In this document: piece by piece, positions 29,112 through 38,184 of the stretch | How positions within the stretch are numbered: the first letter of the stretch is position 1 | Layout: each line of letters begins with the position of its first letter | Source: Pseudomonadota bacterium | Lineage (GTDB): Bacteria > Pseudomonadota > Gammaproteobacteria > Xanthomonadales > Rhodanobacteraceae | Assembly (NCBI GenBank): GCA_021805685.1 | Contig: JAJZET010000081.1 | Location: 1-48,182 of the forward strand | Direction: 5' to 3' | DNA: 48,182 nt | The notes under the pieces: model-generated | Databases searched by the model: none | What the model saw: only the letters and a program-made list of their open reading frames with translations | Told to the model about the DNA's origin: nothing | Position numbers and translations under genes: made by a program

Positions 29112-31535
29112 TCAGTTCCCGCTGCCGGCCTTGACCGGCTTCACGTAGGTCTGGAACAGCTCGTCGATGCGGCGGTATTCGTCGTACCAGTCGGCGGCGT
29201 GCTCGAAATCATGGCGCTCCAGCGGGTACAGCGAGATCCAGAAGTTCTTCTTGTGCAGTTCGATGAAGCGCTGGTACAGGCGGATCGAGTCGCTGGTCAT
29301 CACGTTGTCGTCGATCAGTCCGTGCTCGATCAGCAGCGGGTCCTGCAGGTTCTGCGCGTATTCGATCGGCGAGCTGGTCTTGTAGGCCTCGGGATCGAGC
29401 TGCGGGCTGTTGAGGATGTTCGAGGTGTATTCGTCGTTGTAGGTGGACCAGTCCGCCGGCGGGCGCAGCGCGGCGCCCGCCGCGAACTGGCCCGGCGCAC
29501 GCAGCAGCGCCATCTCGGTCATGAACCCGCCGTAGCTGCCGCCGTAGATGCCCACGCGCTTGGGATCGACGCCGTGGTGCCTGACCAGCCAGGCCTTGCC
29601 GTCGAGCAGGTCTTCGAGCTCCGGATGGCCCATGTGGCGGTAGATCGCGTCGCGCCAGTCGCGGCCGTAGCCGGCGGAGCCGCGGTAGTCCATGTCCAGC
29701 ACCACGTAGCCCTGCTGCACCAGCAGGTTGTGGAACATCTGTTCGCGGATGTAGTAGGTCTCCTGCTTGGACACGTCCTGCAGGTAGCCGGCGCCGTGCA
29801 CGAAGATCACCGCGGGGCGCGAGGCGGGTGCGTCGGTCTCGTTCGCGGGGCCGTAGTACTTGGCGTAGACCACGCCGGCGCCGTGCGAGGAGGGCACCTC
29901 GACGAACTGCGGCTGGATCCAGTGGTGCGCGGTGTACGCGCTCTTCATGGTGTCGGTGAGTTCGCGCGGCGTGCCGCCGGCGGCATCCTGCACCGCGAGC
30001 TGGTCGAGCAGGTACGGCGCCGAGTGCAGCACGGCGAGCCGGCTGCCGTCGGGCGACAGCATGAAGCCGTCCACGCCTTCGTAGTGCGTCACCCGGGTCA
30101 ACGAACCGCCGGCGGCGGGCACGCGGTAGACGTCGTAGCTGTACGGCGCCACCTTGTTCGCCAGCAGGTAGAACCAGCGGCCGTCAGGGCTGAGCGCCGG
30201 CATGCTCACCTCGAAGCGGGTGTTGTCGGTGAGCGCTTTCGCCTTGCCGTCCAGCGGTTTCGCGTACAGGCGCGACCAGCCGCTGGCCTCGCTGAGGTAC
30301 CACAGCGTGCGATTGTCCTTCTCCCAGCCGAAGTCGTTGAAGCTCCAGTTGATCCAGGCGTCGTCGTGCAGGCGGTCCTGCGGCACCAGCGCGTGCTTCG
30401 CGAAATCGACGCTGGCGATCCAGCGGTCCTTGTTGTCGATGGCGCGCAGCTGCACGGCGGCCTGCGCGCCGTCGTCGCTCCACACGATGCCGCCGCCGCT
30501 GCCGTCGTTGGCGATGGTCACCGGGCGCACCGCCGGCGCCTTCAGCGCCTTGGCCTCGTCGTCGTGGCCGGCCTTTTCCAGCGCGGCCACGGTCTGCGCG
30601 CGGATCGCCTTCAGCGGGTCGTCCTTGATGCCGGGCAGCGTGCCGGTGGAGAGCGGCCAGACCTTGTGTGCGGACAGGTCGAGCAGCAGCAGCGACTGCG
30701 GCGCGGGGGCGTTGCGGCCCACGTAGGTGCGCACCTTCTGCACCTCGGTGTAGCCCGAGTCGGTGACATAGTGGATCACATCCGGCGCCTTGCCGTCGTC
30801 GTGCTGCGCGGGCGCGGTGACCACCAGCATCCAGCGGCCGTCGGGCGACAGTTCGGTATCCACCGGCTTGACCTTGTCGCCCAGCCAGAACGGCCGTGGC
30901 GCACGACTCGGGTCGGCCGCCTCCAGGATCCGCTGGCGGGCCTGCTGCGCATCGCGGTCGGCCTTCAGTTCGCGCAGCGTGCTGAATAGTTCCAGCTGCC
31001 GGCGCTCCAGCGCATCGGGCTTCCTTGCGTGCGGGTCGTCGGCGAATTTCAGGATGGCGGCGGGCGACACGACGCCGCTGGCGAGGTCGTAGTCGTACCA
31101 GTCGTTGCCGTTGCGGAACTGCAGCGTGCGGCCGTCGGCGGAGAACTGCGGCGACGATTCGGCCTGCGGCGAGCGCGTCACCTGCACGCGGCGGCCGCTG
31201 GCCAGGTCGACCAGGAACACGTCGCCGTGCAGGATGAAGGCGGCATGCGTGTGGCTGCGGTCGAACACCGCCGGGCCGTCGGCCTGCGCCATCGCGGCGG
31301 GGTCGAGCTTGGCCGCGGCGCCGTTCGCCGCGTCCACGCGATACAGGTCGCGCACGCTGTCGCCGTCGCGCTTCAGCGCGTAGTACAGGTGGTGGCTGCC
31401 CACGCTCCAGTACGGGCTCTCCACGGGGTGGCCGATCCAGTCGGGATTGGCCATGACCTGCTCCAGCCTCAGGTCGCCGGCCAGCGCGGGCATGGCGGCG
31501 AAGAGGAGCGCGGCGACAAAGGCGGTGCGACGCAT
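29112..31535 (-). CDS. S9 family peptidase, dipeptidyl-peptidase IV-like, exported
   Basis: 807 residues. A signal peptide (MRRTAFVAALLFAAMPALAG) leads into a beta-propeller of the DPP-IV N-terminal type, with WD-like repeats such as LSPDGRWMLVV, LSPDGRWFYLL and LSPDGSRLAVL. A C-terminal alpha/beta hydrolase domain follows: nucleophile Ser667 in GGSYGG, acid in HGLIDDNV, base His in ERHDFEHA. It is expected to cleave dipeptides or short peptides, often after Pro, in the periplasm. The exact specificity is unknown. The start at 31535 places the signal peptide first. The longer frame to 31595 adds an Arg-rich non-signal stretch. It is divergent from a second S9 peptidase 135 bp away. Confidence 0.9.
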   Translation of the reverse strand: MRRTAFVAALLFAAMPALAGDLRLEQVMANPDWIGHPVESPYWSVGSHHLYYALKRDGDSVRDLYRVDAANGAAAKLDPAAMAQADGPAVFDRSHTHAAFILHGDVFLVDLASGRRVQVTRSPQAESSPQFSADGRTLQFRNGNDWYDYDLASGVVSPAAILKFADDPHARKPDALERRQLELFSTLRELKADRDAQQARQRILEAADPSRAPRPFWLGDKVKPVDTELSPDGRWMLVVTAPAQHDDGKAPDVIHYVTDSGYTEVQKVRTYVGRNAPAPQSLLLLDLSAHKVWPLSTGTLPGIKDDPLKAIRAQTVAALEKAGHDDEAKALKAPAVRPVTIANDGSGGGIVWSDDGAQAAVQLRAIDNKDRWIASVDFAKHALVPQDRLHDDAWINWSFNDFGWEKDNRTLWYLSEASGWSRLYAKPLDGKAKALTDNTRFEVSMPALSPDGRWFYLLANKVAPYSYDVYRVPAAGGSLTRVTHYEGVDGFMLSPDGSRLAVLHSAPYLLDQLAVQDAAGGTPRELTDTMKSAYTAHHWIQPQFVEVPSSHGAGVVYAKYYGPANETDAPASRPAVIFVHGAGYLQDVSKQETYYIREQMFHNLLVQQGYVVLDMDYRGSAGYGRDWRDAIYRHMGHPELEDLLDGKAWLVRHHGVDPKRVGIYGGSYGGFMTEMALLRAPGQFAAGAALRPPADWSTYNDEYTSNILNSPQLDPEAYKTSSPIEYAQNLQDPLLIEHGLIDDNVMTSDSIRLYQRFIELHKKNFWISLYPLERHDFEHAADWYDEYRRIDELFQTYVKPVKAGSGN

Positions 31536-31670
31536 GGCGGGTTCCCGGCGGCAAAAAACCGAGCATAGCCGAGCGCGCCGGCCGCCCGGTTCCACCTGTG
31601 CCGAAAGTCAGGTGCATGCACCGCGGGCTGGCGCTACGCTCGTACGCCCCGTCGCCGCCTGGAGCTCCGC

Positions 31671-33815
31671 ATGCGTACCGCACTGGCCTTATCCCTCGTG
31701 CTGTTCGCCACCGCCGCGTGCGCGGGGCAGCACATGCCGCCGGCACCCCGCAAGGCCGTGCCGCTGATCGGCGGCCACATGCCGCAACCCCCCGCTTCGC
31801 CGCGGCATGACGACGCCACGGTGCTGCACGGCGTGCGCGTGGCCGATCCGTACCGCTGGCTGGAAGACGCCGATGCGCCGGCCGTGCGGCAGTGGATCGC
31901 CGCGCAGAATAGCTACACCGACGAGGTGGTTGCGGCGATGCCCGACGGCAAGGCAATGAGCGCGCGGGTGCAGCAGCTGGCGATCACCTCCACCACGCGC
32001 TCCTCGCCGCTGCTTGCCGGCGGCACGCTGTTCTACCTGCAGGAGACGCCGCCGCAGCCGCAGCCGCAGCTGATGGCGCAGCGCTGGCCGGACGGCACGC
32101 CGCACGTGCTGGTAGACCTCAATGCCAACGGCGGCAACACCGCGATCACCGGCTACTGGCCTTCACCCAGCGGCCGCTACCTTGCCTACGGCACCGCCGA
32201 GGGCGGCAGCGAACTCACCACGCTCCACGTGCTCGACGTGGCCAGCGGCAAGATCCTGTCCGACGCGCTGCCCTGGGCCGGCGGCGGCACCACGCCGCAG
32301 GGCGTGGCCTGGGATGCGGACGAGAAGGGCTTCACCTACGTGCGCTTTCCGCCGCCGCCGGCCGGCAAGGACGTGGTGCAGTTCGACGCTACGCTGGCGC
32401 ATCACGCGCTGGGCGACGCGGCGGCAAAAGACCGCGTGGTGTTCGGCAAGGGCTATTCCAAGGTGGCCGAATACCGCCTGCTGAGTTCGCCTGGCGCGAA
32501 GCAGCTCGCCGTGCTGGCGAACGCGGGCGACGGCGGTCCGGCCGATGTATGGCTGCGCGACGGCACGCAATGGAGGAAAGTGCTGGGCCACGACGCCAAT
32601 GTGCGCTTCGCCGACTGGGTGGGCCAGCAGCTCTATGTCGCCAGCTTCGCCGGCGCGCCGCGCGGCAAGCTGCTTGCGGTGGATGCGGACGGGCATGCGC
32701 ACCAGGTGCTGGACCAGCGCGAAGGCGCCTTGCAGGACGTGGCGCCGATCGCCGACGGCTTCCTGGTGGTGCGCAGCTGGGGGCCGGACTGGTGGGTGGA
32801 ACAGTACGACCACGCCGCAAAGTTCGTGCGCCGCCTGCCGCTGCCCGCGCACGGCATCGGCATCGGCGGCATCGCCGCCGAGCGGGGCCAGCCGCGGGCG
32901 CTGATCGACTACAGCGGCTGGACGCTGCCCTCGCGCTGGGCCGAATACGACGCCAGCGGCGGCACGCTGAAGACCGTGTTCGCGGTGAAGGCCGCCGCCG
33001 ACTACTCGCAGATCCGGACCTACCGCATCGACGGCACCTCGAAGGACGGCACCACGATCCCGGTCACCGTGCTGGCGATGAAGGGCGTGGCGCCGGATGG
33101 CACGCGCCCCACCATCCTCTACGGCTACGGCGGTTTCGACATCCCGGTGGCGCCGGGCTTCGTCGGCCCCGAGCTGGCGTGGCTGGAACGCGGTGGCGTA
33201 CTCGCCTACGCCAACATCCGCGGCGGCAACGAGAACGGCGAGCTGTGGCACGCACAGGGCCAGAAGCTGCACAAGCAGAACGTGTTCGACGACTTCCACG
33301 CCGCCGCGCTGGCACTGGTCGACACGCATTGGACCGACCGCAGGCACCTCGGCATCCTCGGTGGCAGCAACGGCGGCCTGCTGATGGGCGCCTCGCTGGT
33401 GCAGCATCCGCGGGACTACCGCGCCGTGGTGAGCATGGTCGGCATCTATGACGTGATCCGCCACGAGACCGAGTTCGCCAACGGCGCCTACAACGTGCCC
33501 GAATACGGCAGCGTGGCCGATCCCGCGCAGTTCAAGGCCACGCTGGCGTACTCGCCGCTGCAGAACGTGCAGCCGCACACCGCCTATCCCGCCGTGCTGA
33601 TGACCACCGGCGCCAACGACCCGCGCGTGGCGCCGTGGCAGTCGCGCAAATTCACCGCCGCGCTGCAGAACGCCACCAGCTCGGGCCTGCCGGTGCTGCT
33701 GCTCACGCGCATGAACGCCGGCCACGGCATCGGCGCACCGTTCAGCCAGCGCGTGGGCAACACGGCACTGGCGCTCACCTTCTTCGCGCAGGAGCTGGGT
33801 TTGCCGCGGAAGTGA
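31671..33815 (+). CDS. Prolyl oligopeptidase family (S9A-like) serine peptidase, exported
   Basis: 714 residues. The N-terminal export signal MRTALALSLVLFATAACAG ends in a Cys that could be a weak lipobox, so it may be a lipoprotein or simply periplasmic. The S9A propeller begins DPYRWLEDADAPAVRQWIAAQN, the family hallmark. The hydrolase domain has YGYGGFDIP, ANIRGGNENGE, Ser566 in GGSNGG, Asp650 in TGANDPRV and His685 in NAGHG. It would cut short peptides after proline. GGAG lies before the ATG. It belongs to a different S9 subfamily from its divergent neighbour, so the pair is not a simple duplication. Confidence 0.9.
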   Translation: MRTALALSLVLFATAACAGQHMPPAPRKAVPLIGGHMPQPPASPRHDDATVLHGVRVADPYRWLEDADAPAVRQWIAAQNSYTDEVVAAMPDGKAMSARVQQLAITSTTRSSPLLAGGTLFYLQETPPQPQPQLMAQRWPDGTPHVLVDLNANGGNTAITGYWPSPSGRYLAYGTAEGGSELTTLHVLDVASGKILSDALPWAGGGTTPQGVAWDADEKGFTYVRFPPPPAGKDVVQFDATLAHHALGDAAAKDRVVFGKGYSKVAEYRLLSSPGAKQLAVLANAGDGGPADVWLRDGTQWRKVLGHDANVRFADWVGQQLYVASFAGAPRGKLLAVDADGHAHQVLDQREGALQDVAPIADGFLVVRSWGPDWWVEQYDHAAKFVRRLPLPAHGIGIGGIAAERGQPRALIDYSGWTLPSRWAEYDASGGTLKTVFAVKAAADYSQIRTYRIDGTSKDGTTIPVTVLAMKGVAPDGTRPTILYGYGGFDIPVAPGFVGPELAWLERGGVLAYANIRGGNENGELWHAQGQKLHKQNVFDDFHAAALALVDTHWTDRRHLGILGGSNGGLLMGASLVQHPRDYRAVVSMVGIYDVIRHETEFANGAYNVPEYGSVADPAQFKATLAYSPLQNVQPHTAYPAVLMTTGANDPRVAPWQSRKFTAALQNATSSGLPVLLLTRMNAGHGIGAPFSQRVGNTALALTFFAQELGLPRK

Positions 33816-33835
33816 TGGATACGCCGGCCCGACCG

Positions 33836-33858
33836 CCCCGGCGATGCCTGCGCCGGGG
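33836..33858. terminator. GC-rich hairpin between convergent peptidase and regulator genes
   Basis: CCCCGGCG and CGCCGGGG form perfect 8-bp arms around loop ATGCCTG, between the stops at 33815 and 33874. No T-run. It is the third such hairpin at a 3' end in this window. Confidence 0.4.
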
Positions 33859-33873
33859 ACGACCGCTGCGCGC

Positions 33874-34827
33874 CTAGCCGCCGCGGAACTCGCGGCGGTA
33901 GAGCGACGGCGTGGTGTGGAGCACGGCGCCGAAATGCTGGCGCATGGATAGCGCCGTGCCGAAGCCGGCGCGTTCGGCAATGCGCTCGACCGGCCATGCG
34001 GTGGTTTCCAGCAGGCGCTGGGCCAGCGCCAGCCGTCGCGCCAGCAACCACTGGCCCACGGTGGTGCCGGTGTGCTGGCGGAAATGGCGGGTGAAGCTGC
34101 GTCGGCTCATCGCCGCGCGCGCGGCCAGCGAGTCGAGGCCATGCGCCGCGTCGAGGTGGCGCATGGCCCAGTCCAGCGTCTTCGTCAGCGGCGTGTCGCG
34201 CGCGGCGGCCAGCACCGGCTGCTCGATGTACTGCGCCTGGCTGCCCTGTCGGTGCGGCGGCACCACCAGGCCGCGCGCCACGCGGTTCGCCGCCTCCGCG
34301 CCGAGGCGGCGGCGCAGCACATGCAGGCAGCAGTCGATGCCGGCGGCGGTGCCGGCCGAGGTAAGCACGTTGCCCTCGTCCACGTAGAGCACGCCGGGAT
34401 CTACCTGCACCCGCGGATAGCGCTCGGCGAAATGCTTGGCCCAGCGCCAATGCGTGGTGGCGCGGCGACCGTCGAGCAGGCCGGCCTCGGCCAGCACGAA
34501 GGCGCCCACACACAGGCCCAGGACCACGGCACCGCGTGCATGCGCCCTCCTGAGCGCGGCCAGCAGCGGCGCCGGCGGCGTCTCGCGCGGGTCGCGCCAC
34601 GACGGCACCACCACGATGTCGGCCCAGGACAGCGTGCGCAGCCCGTGCCGAGCCGCGATGCCGAAGCCGGCCTGGGTGCGCAGCTCGCCGGATTCGACCG
34701 CGCAAACCCGCAACTCGAACGGCGATGCCTCGTCGTCGGAGGTTTCGCCGAACACCGCGCATGGCACCGACAGGTGGAACGGACGGATGCCGTCGAACGC
34801 CACCACCGCCACACGTATCCTGGCCAT
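33874..34827 (-). CDS. GlxA-family AraC-type regulator (DJ-1/PfpI domain plus HTH)
   Basis: 317 residues. The first 180 form a DJ-1/PfpI-like domain (RVAVVAFDGIRPFHLSVPCAVFGE, then LGLCVGAFVLAEAGLLDGRRATTHW with the elbow Cys). The last 100 or so are an AraC double helix-turn-helix (LAARAAMSRRSFTRHFRQHTGTTVGQW, IAERAGFGTALSMRQHF). Such proteins activate catabolic or detoxification genes. The ligand is unknown. The start ATG at 34827 has GGAGG eight bases before it. The frame to 34884 is an unlikely extension. The isochorismatase-like gene diverges from it across 131 bp with an AT-rich patch, which makes that gene the obvious regulated target. Confidence 0.88.
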   Translation of the reverse strand: MARIRVAVVAFDGIRPFHLSVPCAVFGETSDDEASPFELRVCAVESGELRTQAGFGIAARHGLRTLSWADIVVVPSWRDPRETPPAPLLAALRRAHARGAVVLGLCVGAFVLAEAGLLDGRRATTHWRWAKHFAERYPRVQVDPGVLYVDEGNVLTSAGTAAGIDCCLHVLRRRLGAEAANRVARGLVVPPHRQGSQAQYIEQPVLAAARDTPLTKTLDWAMRHLDAAHGLDSLAARAAMSRRSFTRHFRQHTGTTVGQWLLARRLALAQRLLETTAWPVERIAERAGFGTALSMRQHFGAVLHTTPSLYRREFRGG

Positions 34828-34958
34828 GCCGCATGCCTCCGCATCGATTGGCCTGATTCTAATGATATTTGGCAATCGGGCCACTGCCGCCGAAGTCCAC
34901 GGGCGCGGATCATGGCGTCACCGGGACAGACCGTCCCATGCCTGCGAGGAATGCCGCC

Positions 34959-35603
34959 ATGACCGAAGTCCGTCACCCGCGCCGCGCGCTGGTCGTGATC
35001 GATGTGCAGAACGAATACGAGAGCGGTGGCCTGCGCATCCAGTACCCACCGGTGGCCGATTCGCTGCGCAACATCGGGCGCGCGATGGATGCGGCACATG
35101 TCGCCGGCATCCCGGTGATCGTGGCGCAGCAGTCCTCTCCGGCCGATGCGCCGCTGTTCGCCACCGGCTCGCGCGGCTGGGAACTGCACCCCCTCGTCGC
35201 CGGCCGCCCGCGCCAGCACTACCTGCGCAAGACCCTGCCCAGCGCCTTCGCCGGCACCGACCTCGGCGACTGGCTCCGCGAGCATGGCGTCGACACCCTG
35301 GCGGTGGTGGGCTACATGACCCACAACTGCAATGACACCACGATCAAGCACGCCTTCGACGCCGGTCTGCAGGTCGAGTTTCTGATGGACGCCTCGGGCA
35401 GCGTGCCCTACGCCAACCGCGCCGGCAGCGCCACGGCCGAGGAGATCCACCGCGTATTCGCGGTGGTGGAGCAATCGCGCTATGCCGCTGTGATGACGAC
35501 CGATGAGTGGATCGCCCACCTCGCCCACGGCACCGCGCCCGAGCGCGACACCATCCACGCCTCGCACCAGCGAGCGCTGGCGCGGATGGCCGCGGCGGCG
35601 TGA
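34959..35603 (+). CDS. Isochorismatase-family cysteine hydrolase
   Basis: 214 residues with the family triad: Asp15 in ALVVIDVQNEY, Lys91 in LRKTLPSAF, and nucleophile Cys124 in VVGYMTHNCND. The usual GxxTxxC loop and cis-peptide region are present. The superfamily includes nicotinamidases, N-carbamoylsarcosine amidases and many amidases of unknown substrate. Nothing in the sequence fixes which. GAGGAA eight bases before the ATG supports the start. Divergent from the GlxA-type regulator, which probably controls it. This layout of regulator plus small cysteine hydrolase is common in proteobacteria. Confidence 0.85.
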   Translation: MTEVRHPRRALVVIDVQNEYESGGLRIQYPPVADSLRNIGRAMDAAHVAGIPVIVAQQSSPADAPLFATGSRGWELHPLVAGRPRQHYLRKTLPSAFAGTDLGDWLREHGVDTLAVVGYMTHNCNDTTIKHAFDAGLQVEFLMDASGSVPYANRAGSATAEEIHRVFAVVEQSRYAAVMTTDEWIAHLAHGTAPERDTIHASHQRALARMAAAA

Positions 35604-35673
35604 GCGGCAGAGCCAGGCGATCAGGAATCGCGGCAGGCGCTAAGCTGTGCGCTTTTACGCCGCGATTCCCGCC

Positions 35674-36345
35674 ATGCCTACACTGCTGCCCGCCGTCGAA
35701 CACGAAACCGCCGCCGATCCGCGCTACAGCGTGATCTGGCTGCATGGGCTGGGCGCGGACGGCCACGACTTCGCGCCCATCGTGCCGGAGCTGGTGGCGG
35801 CGGACTGGCCGGCGCTGCGTTTCGTGTTCCCGCACGCGCCGGTGCGGCCGGTGACCGTCAACGGCGGCATGCCGATGCGGGCGTGGTACGACATCGTCGG
35901 CTTCGACCTGGTGGCGCGGCAGGACGAGGCGGGTATCCGCGCGTCCATGGCCGCGGTCGAAGCGCTGATCGCGCGCGAGAACGAGCGTGGCGTGCCGGAC
36001 GAGCGCATCGTGCTGGCGGGCTTCTCGCAGGGCGGCGCGATCGCGCTCTCCGCGGGGTTGCGCCACGCGAAGCGGCTGGCCGGCATCGTGGCGCTGTCCA
36101 CCTACCTGCCGATCGCCGACACCCTGGCCGCCGAGCGCAGCGCGGCGAATGCCGACGTGCCGATCTTCCAGGCGCATGGCACGTTCGATCCGGTGGTGAT
36201 CCCGCCGCGCGGCAGCGATAGCCGCGACCTGCTGCAGCGCCTGGGTTACCGGGTGGACTGGCACAGCTACCCGATGGCGCATGCGGTATGTGCCGAGGAG
36301 ATCGCCGACCTGCGCGGGTGGCTGGGACGGCGCTTCCCCGCCTGA
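35674..36345 (+). CDS. Carboxylesterase/phospholipase-type alpha/beta hydrolase
   Basis: 223 residues, the size of bacterial carboxylesterase II and acyl-protein-thioesterase relatives. Motifs: WLHGLGADGHDFAPIVPEL near the N-terminus, FVFPHAP, the conserved MRAWYDI, nucleophile Ser118 in GFSQGG, Asp172 in HGTFDPVV, and His203 in YPMAHAV. Cytoplasmic, no signal peptide. It hydrolyses short-chain esters or lysolipids in studied relatives (family knowledge). It stops 17 bp before algZ, so it may be read with it. Upstream GGCGCTAAGCTG provides a TAAGCT -10-like element. Confidence 0.88.
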   Translation: MPTLLPAVEHETAADPRYSVIWLHGLGADGHDFAPIVPELVAADWPALRFVFPHAPVRPVTVNGGMPMRAWYDIVGFDLVARQDEAGIRASMAAVEALIARENERGVPDERIVLAGFSQGGAIALSAGLRHAKRLAGIVALSTYLPIADTLAAERSAANADVPIFQAHGTFDPVVIPPRGSDSRDLLQRLGYRVDWHSYPMAHAVCAEEIADLRGWLGRRFPA

Positions 36346-36362
36346 GGCCGCATACTGCGCAC

Positions 36363-37433
36363 ATGCGCCTGCCTGCCTTCGGCCGTTCCGACGAACCCAG
36401 CCCGCTGCCGGATTTCTGCAGCCTGCCGGTGCTGTTCACCCTGCTGACGGCCGGTGCGCTCGCCGCCACCGTGGTGTGGCTGGCGGCGGGTGACCATCGC
36501 GACGTTTCCGGCTACAGCGTGGGCATCCTGTTCGTGAGCTGGCTGGTGCTGGCCATCGTGGTGGTGCTGTGCCTGCTGCGCCCGTGGCTACAGCGCCTGC
36601 CGGGGCACCTGCCTTACCTCGCCGCATGGCTGCTGATGATGCCCATCGTGGGCGTGGCAAGCTGGGTGGCGCACGGGCTGGACGCGGCGTTGCGCATGGG
36701 GCTGGTAGCCGATGGCGTGGCGGTTTTCGTGCGCGACAACGTGCTGATCGCCGCCCTGCTCGGCGCGGCGATCCTGCGCTACTTCTACGTGGCCGCGCAG
36801 TGGCGGCTGCGCCTCGCGGCGGTGGCGCGGGCGCAGGTGGAGGCGCTGCAGGCGCGGATCCGTCCGCACTTTTTGTTTAACAGCATGAACACCGTGGCGG
36901 CGCTGATCCCGGTGGACCCGGCAGCGGCCGAACGCACAGTGGAGGACCTGGCCGAGCTGTTCCGCGCCGCGCTGGGCCAGCATGAGCAGGGTGACGGCAC
37001 GTTGGGCGAGGAGCTGGCCCTGCTCGACCGCTACCTCGCGATCGAGCAGCTGCGCCTCGGCGAGCGCCTGCGCGTGCAGCGCGAACTGGACGACTTGCCG
37101 CCCGATTTTCCGCTGCCCCGCCTGCTGCTGCAGCCGCTGGTGGAGAACGCCGTGCACCACGGCATCCAGCCGCTGCGCGAGGGTGGCGTGGTCAGCCTGC
37201 GTGGCTCGCACGAGGACGGTGTCGTCGCCATCGAGATCGCCAACCCGTTGCCCGGCGCCCCGGCCCATGGCGGCCACGGCCACGGCCTGGACAGCGTGCG
37301 CCGGCGCGTGGCTTTCCGCTACGGCCCGCATGCGGTGGTGCGGGCGGGACCGCAGGGCGAGCGCTACGTGGTGAGCCTGCGGTTGCCATTGAAGGACGAA
37401 GGGGGCGGCGATGCGCGTACTGATCGTCGATGA
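36363..37433 (+). CDS. algZ: Sensor histidine kinase AlgZ/LytS type
   Basis: 356 residues with about six hydrophobic segments in the first 145, then a His_kinase domain of the LytS class. The acceptor is His169 in RIRPHFLFNSMNT. The ATP-binding part shows LLLQPLVENAVHHGIQPL (N box) and GHGHGLDSVRRR. In Pseudomonas the orthologue AlgZ/FimS controls AlgR phosphorylation for type IV pili and virulence. A similar role here is inferred from the conserved order algZ-algR-hemC. Its 3' end overlaps algR by 23 bp, so translation is probably coupled. Confidence 0.88.
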   Translation: MRLPAFGRSDEPSPLPDFCSLPVLFTLLTAGALAATVVWLAAGDHRDVSGYSVGILFVSWLVLAIVVVLCLLRPWLQRLPGHLPYLAAWLLMMPIVGVASWVAHGLDAALRMGLVADGVAVFVRDNVLIAALLGAAILRYFYVAAQWRLRLAAVARAQVEALQARIRPHFLFNSMNTVAALIPVDPAAAERTVEDLAELFRAALGQHEQGDGTLGEELALLDRYLAIEQLRLGERLRVQRELDDLPPDFPLPRLLLQPLVENAVHHGIQPLREGGVVSLRGSHEDGVVAIEIANPLPGAPAHGGHGHGLDSVRRRVAFRYGPHAVVRAGPQGERYVVSLRLPLKDEGGGDARTDRR

Positions 37434-38115
37434 CGAGCCGCTGGCGCGGCGGCGCCTCGCGGCACTGCTGGGCGAGTGCGAGGACGTGGAACTGGCCGGC
37501 AGCGTGGGCGACGGCGAAGCCGCGCTGGCCGCGCTCTCCGAACTGCAACCCGACCTGTTGCTGCTCGACATCAACATGCCGGCTGTCGACGGCCTGGCGC
37601 TGGCCGCGCGGCTGGCGGGACAGGCGCGACCCAGGGTGGTGTTCTGCACCGCGTACGAGAACCACGCGCTGCATGCTTTCGAGCTGGATGCGGTGGATTA
37701 CCTGCTCAAGCCGGTGCGGCTGGAGCGCCTGCGCGAAGCGTTGCAGCGGGTGCGCAAGCGGCTGGCGGACGAGCCGCGCCCCACCACCGCCTGGCTGCAT
37801 GCACGGGTGCGCGACGAGCAGGTGCGGGTGGCGCTGGACGAAGTGGTCTGCCTGCTGGCCGAGGAAAAATACGTGCGCGTGCGGCACGCCGGCGGCGAGC
37901 TGCTGATCGACGAGTCGCTGCGCCAGCTGGAGGAGGCCTATCCGGAGCAGCTGATCCGCCTGCACCGCAACTGCCTGGTGCCGCCGGCGCGCCTGCTGGG
38001 CCTGAAGCCGCTGGCCGACGGCCGCGTGCTGGCACGCCTTGCCGGCACCGATTTCAGTCCCGAAGTGAGCCGGCGCAACCTGCCGGCGTTGCGCAAGCTG
38101 CTGCGGATGGGATGA
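37411..38115 (+). CDS. algR: LytTR-family response regulator AlgR
   Basis: 234 residues. The receiver domain carries the acidic pair Asp7-Asp8 in LIVDDEP, phosphorylation site Asp53 in LLLLDINMP, and switch Lys100 in YLLKPV. The C-terminal LytTR DNA-binding domain (about 130-232) includes CLLAEEKYVRVRH and IRLHRNCLVPPARL, with the family's LHRN core. The ribosome site AAGGGGGCGG lies inside the end of algZ. It is the expected partner of the overlapping kinase. Confidence 0.9.
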   Translation: MRVLIVDDEPLARRRLAALLGECEDVELAGSVGDGEAALAALSELQPDLLLLDINMPAVDGLALAARLAGQARPRVVFCTAYENHALHAFELDAVDYLLKPVRLERLREALQRVRKRLADEPRPTTAWLHARVRDEQVRVALDEVVCLLAEEKYVRVRHAGGELLIDESLRQLEEAYPEQLIRLHRNCLVPPARLLGLKPLADGRVLARLAGTDFSPEVSRRNLPALRKLLRMG

Positions 38116-38184
38116 GCGGCGCCGCTGCGCAGTAGGCGCGGCATCGGCGACAATGGCGCGTCCCGTTGCCGCGATGGAACCTTC

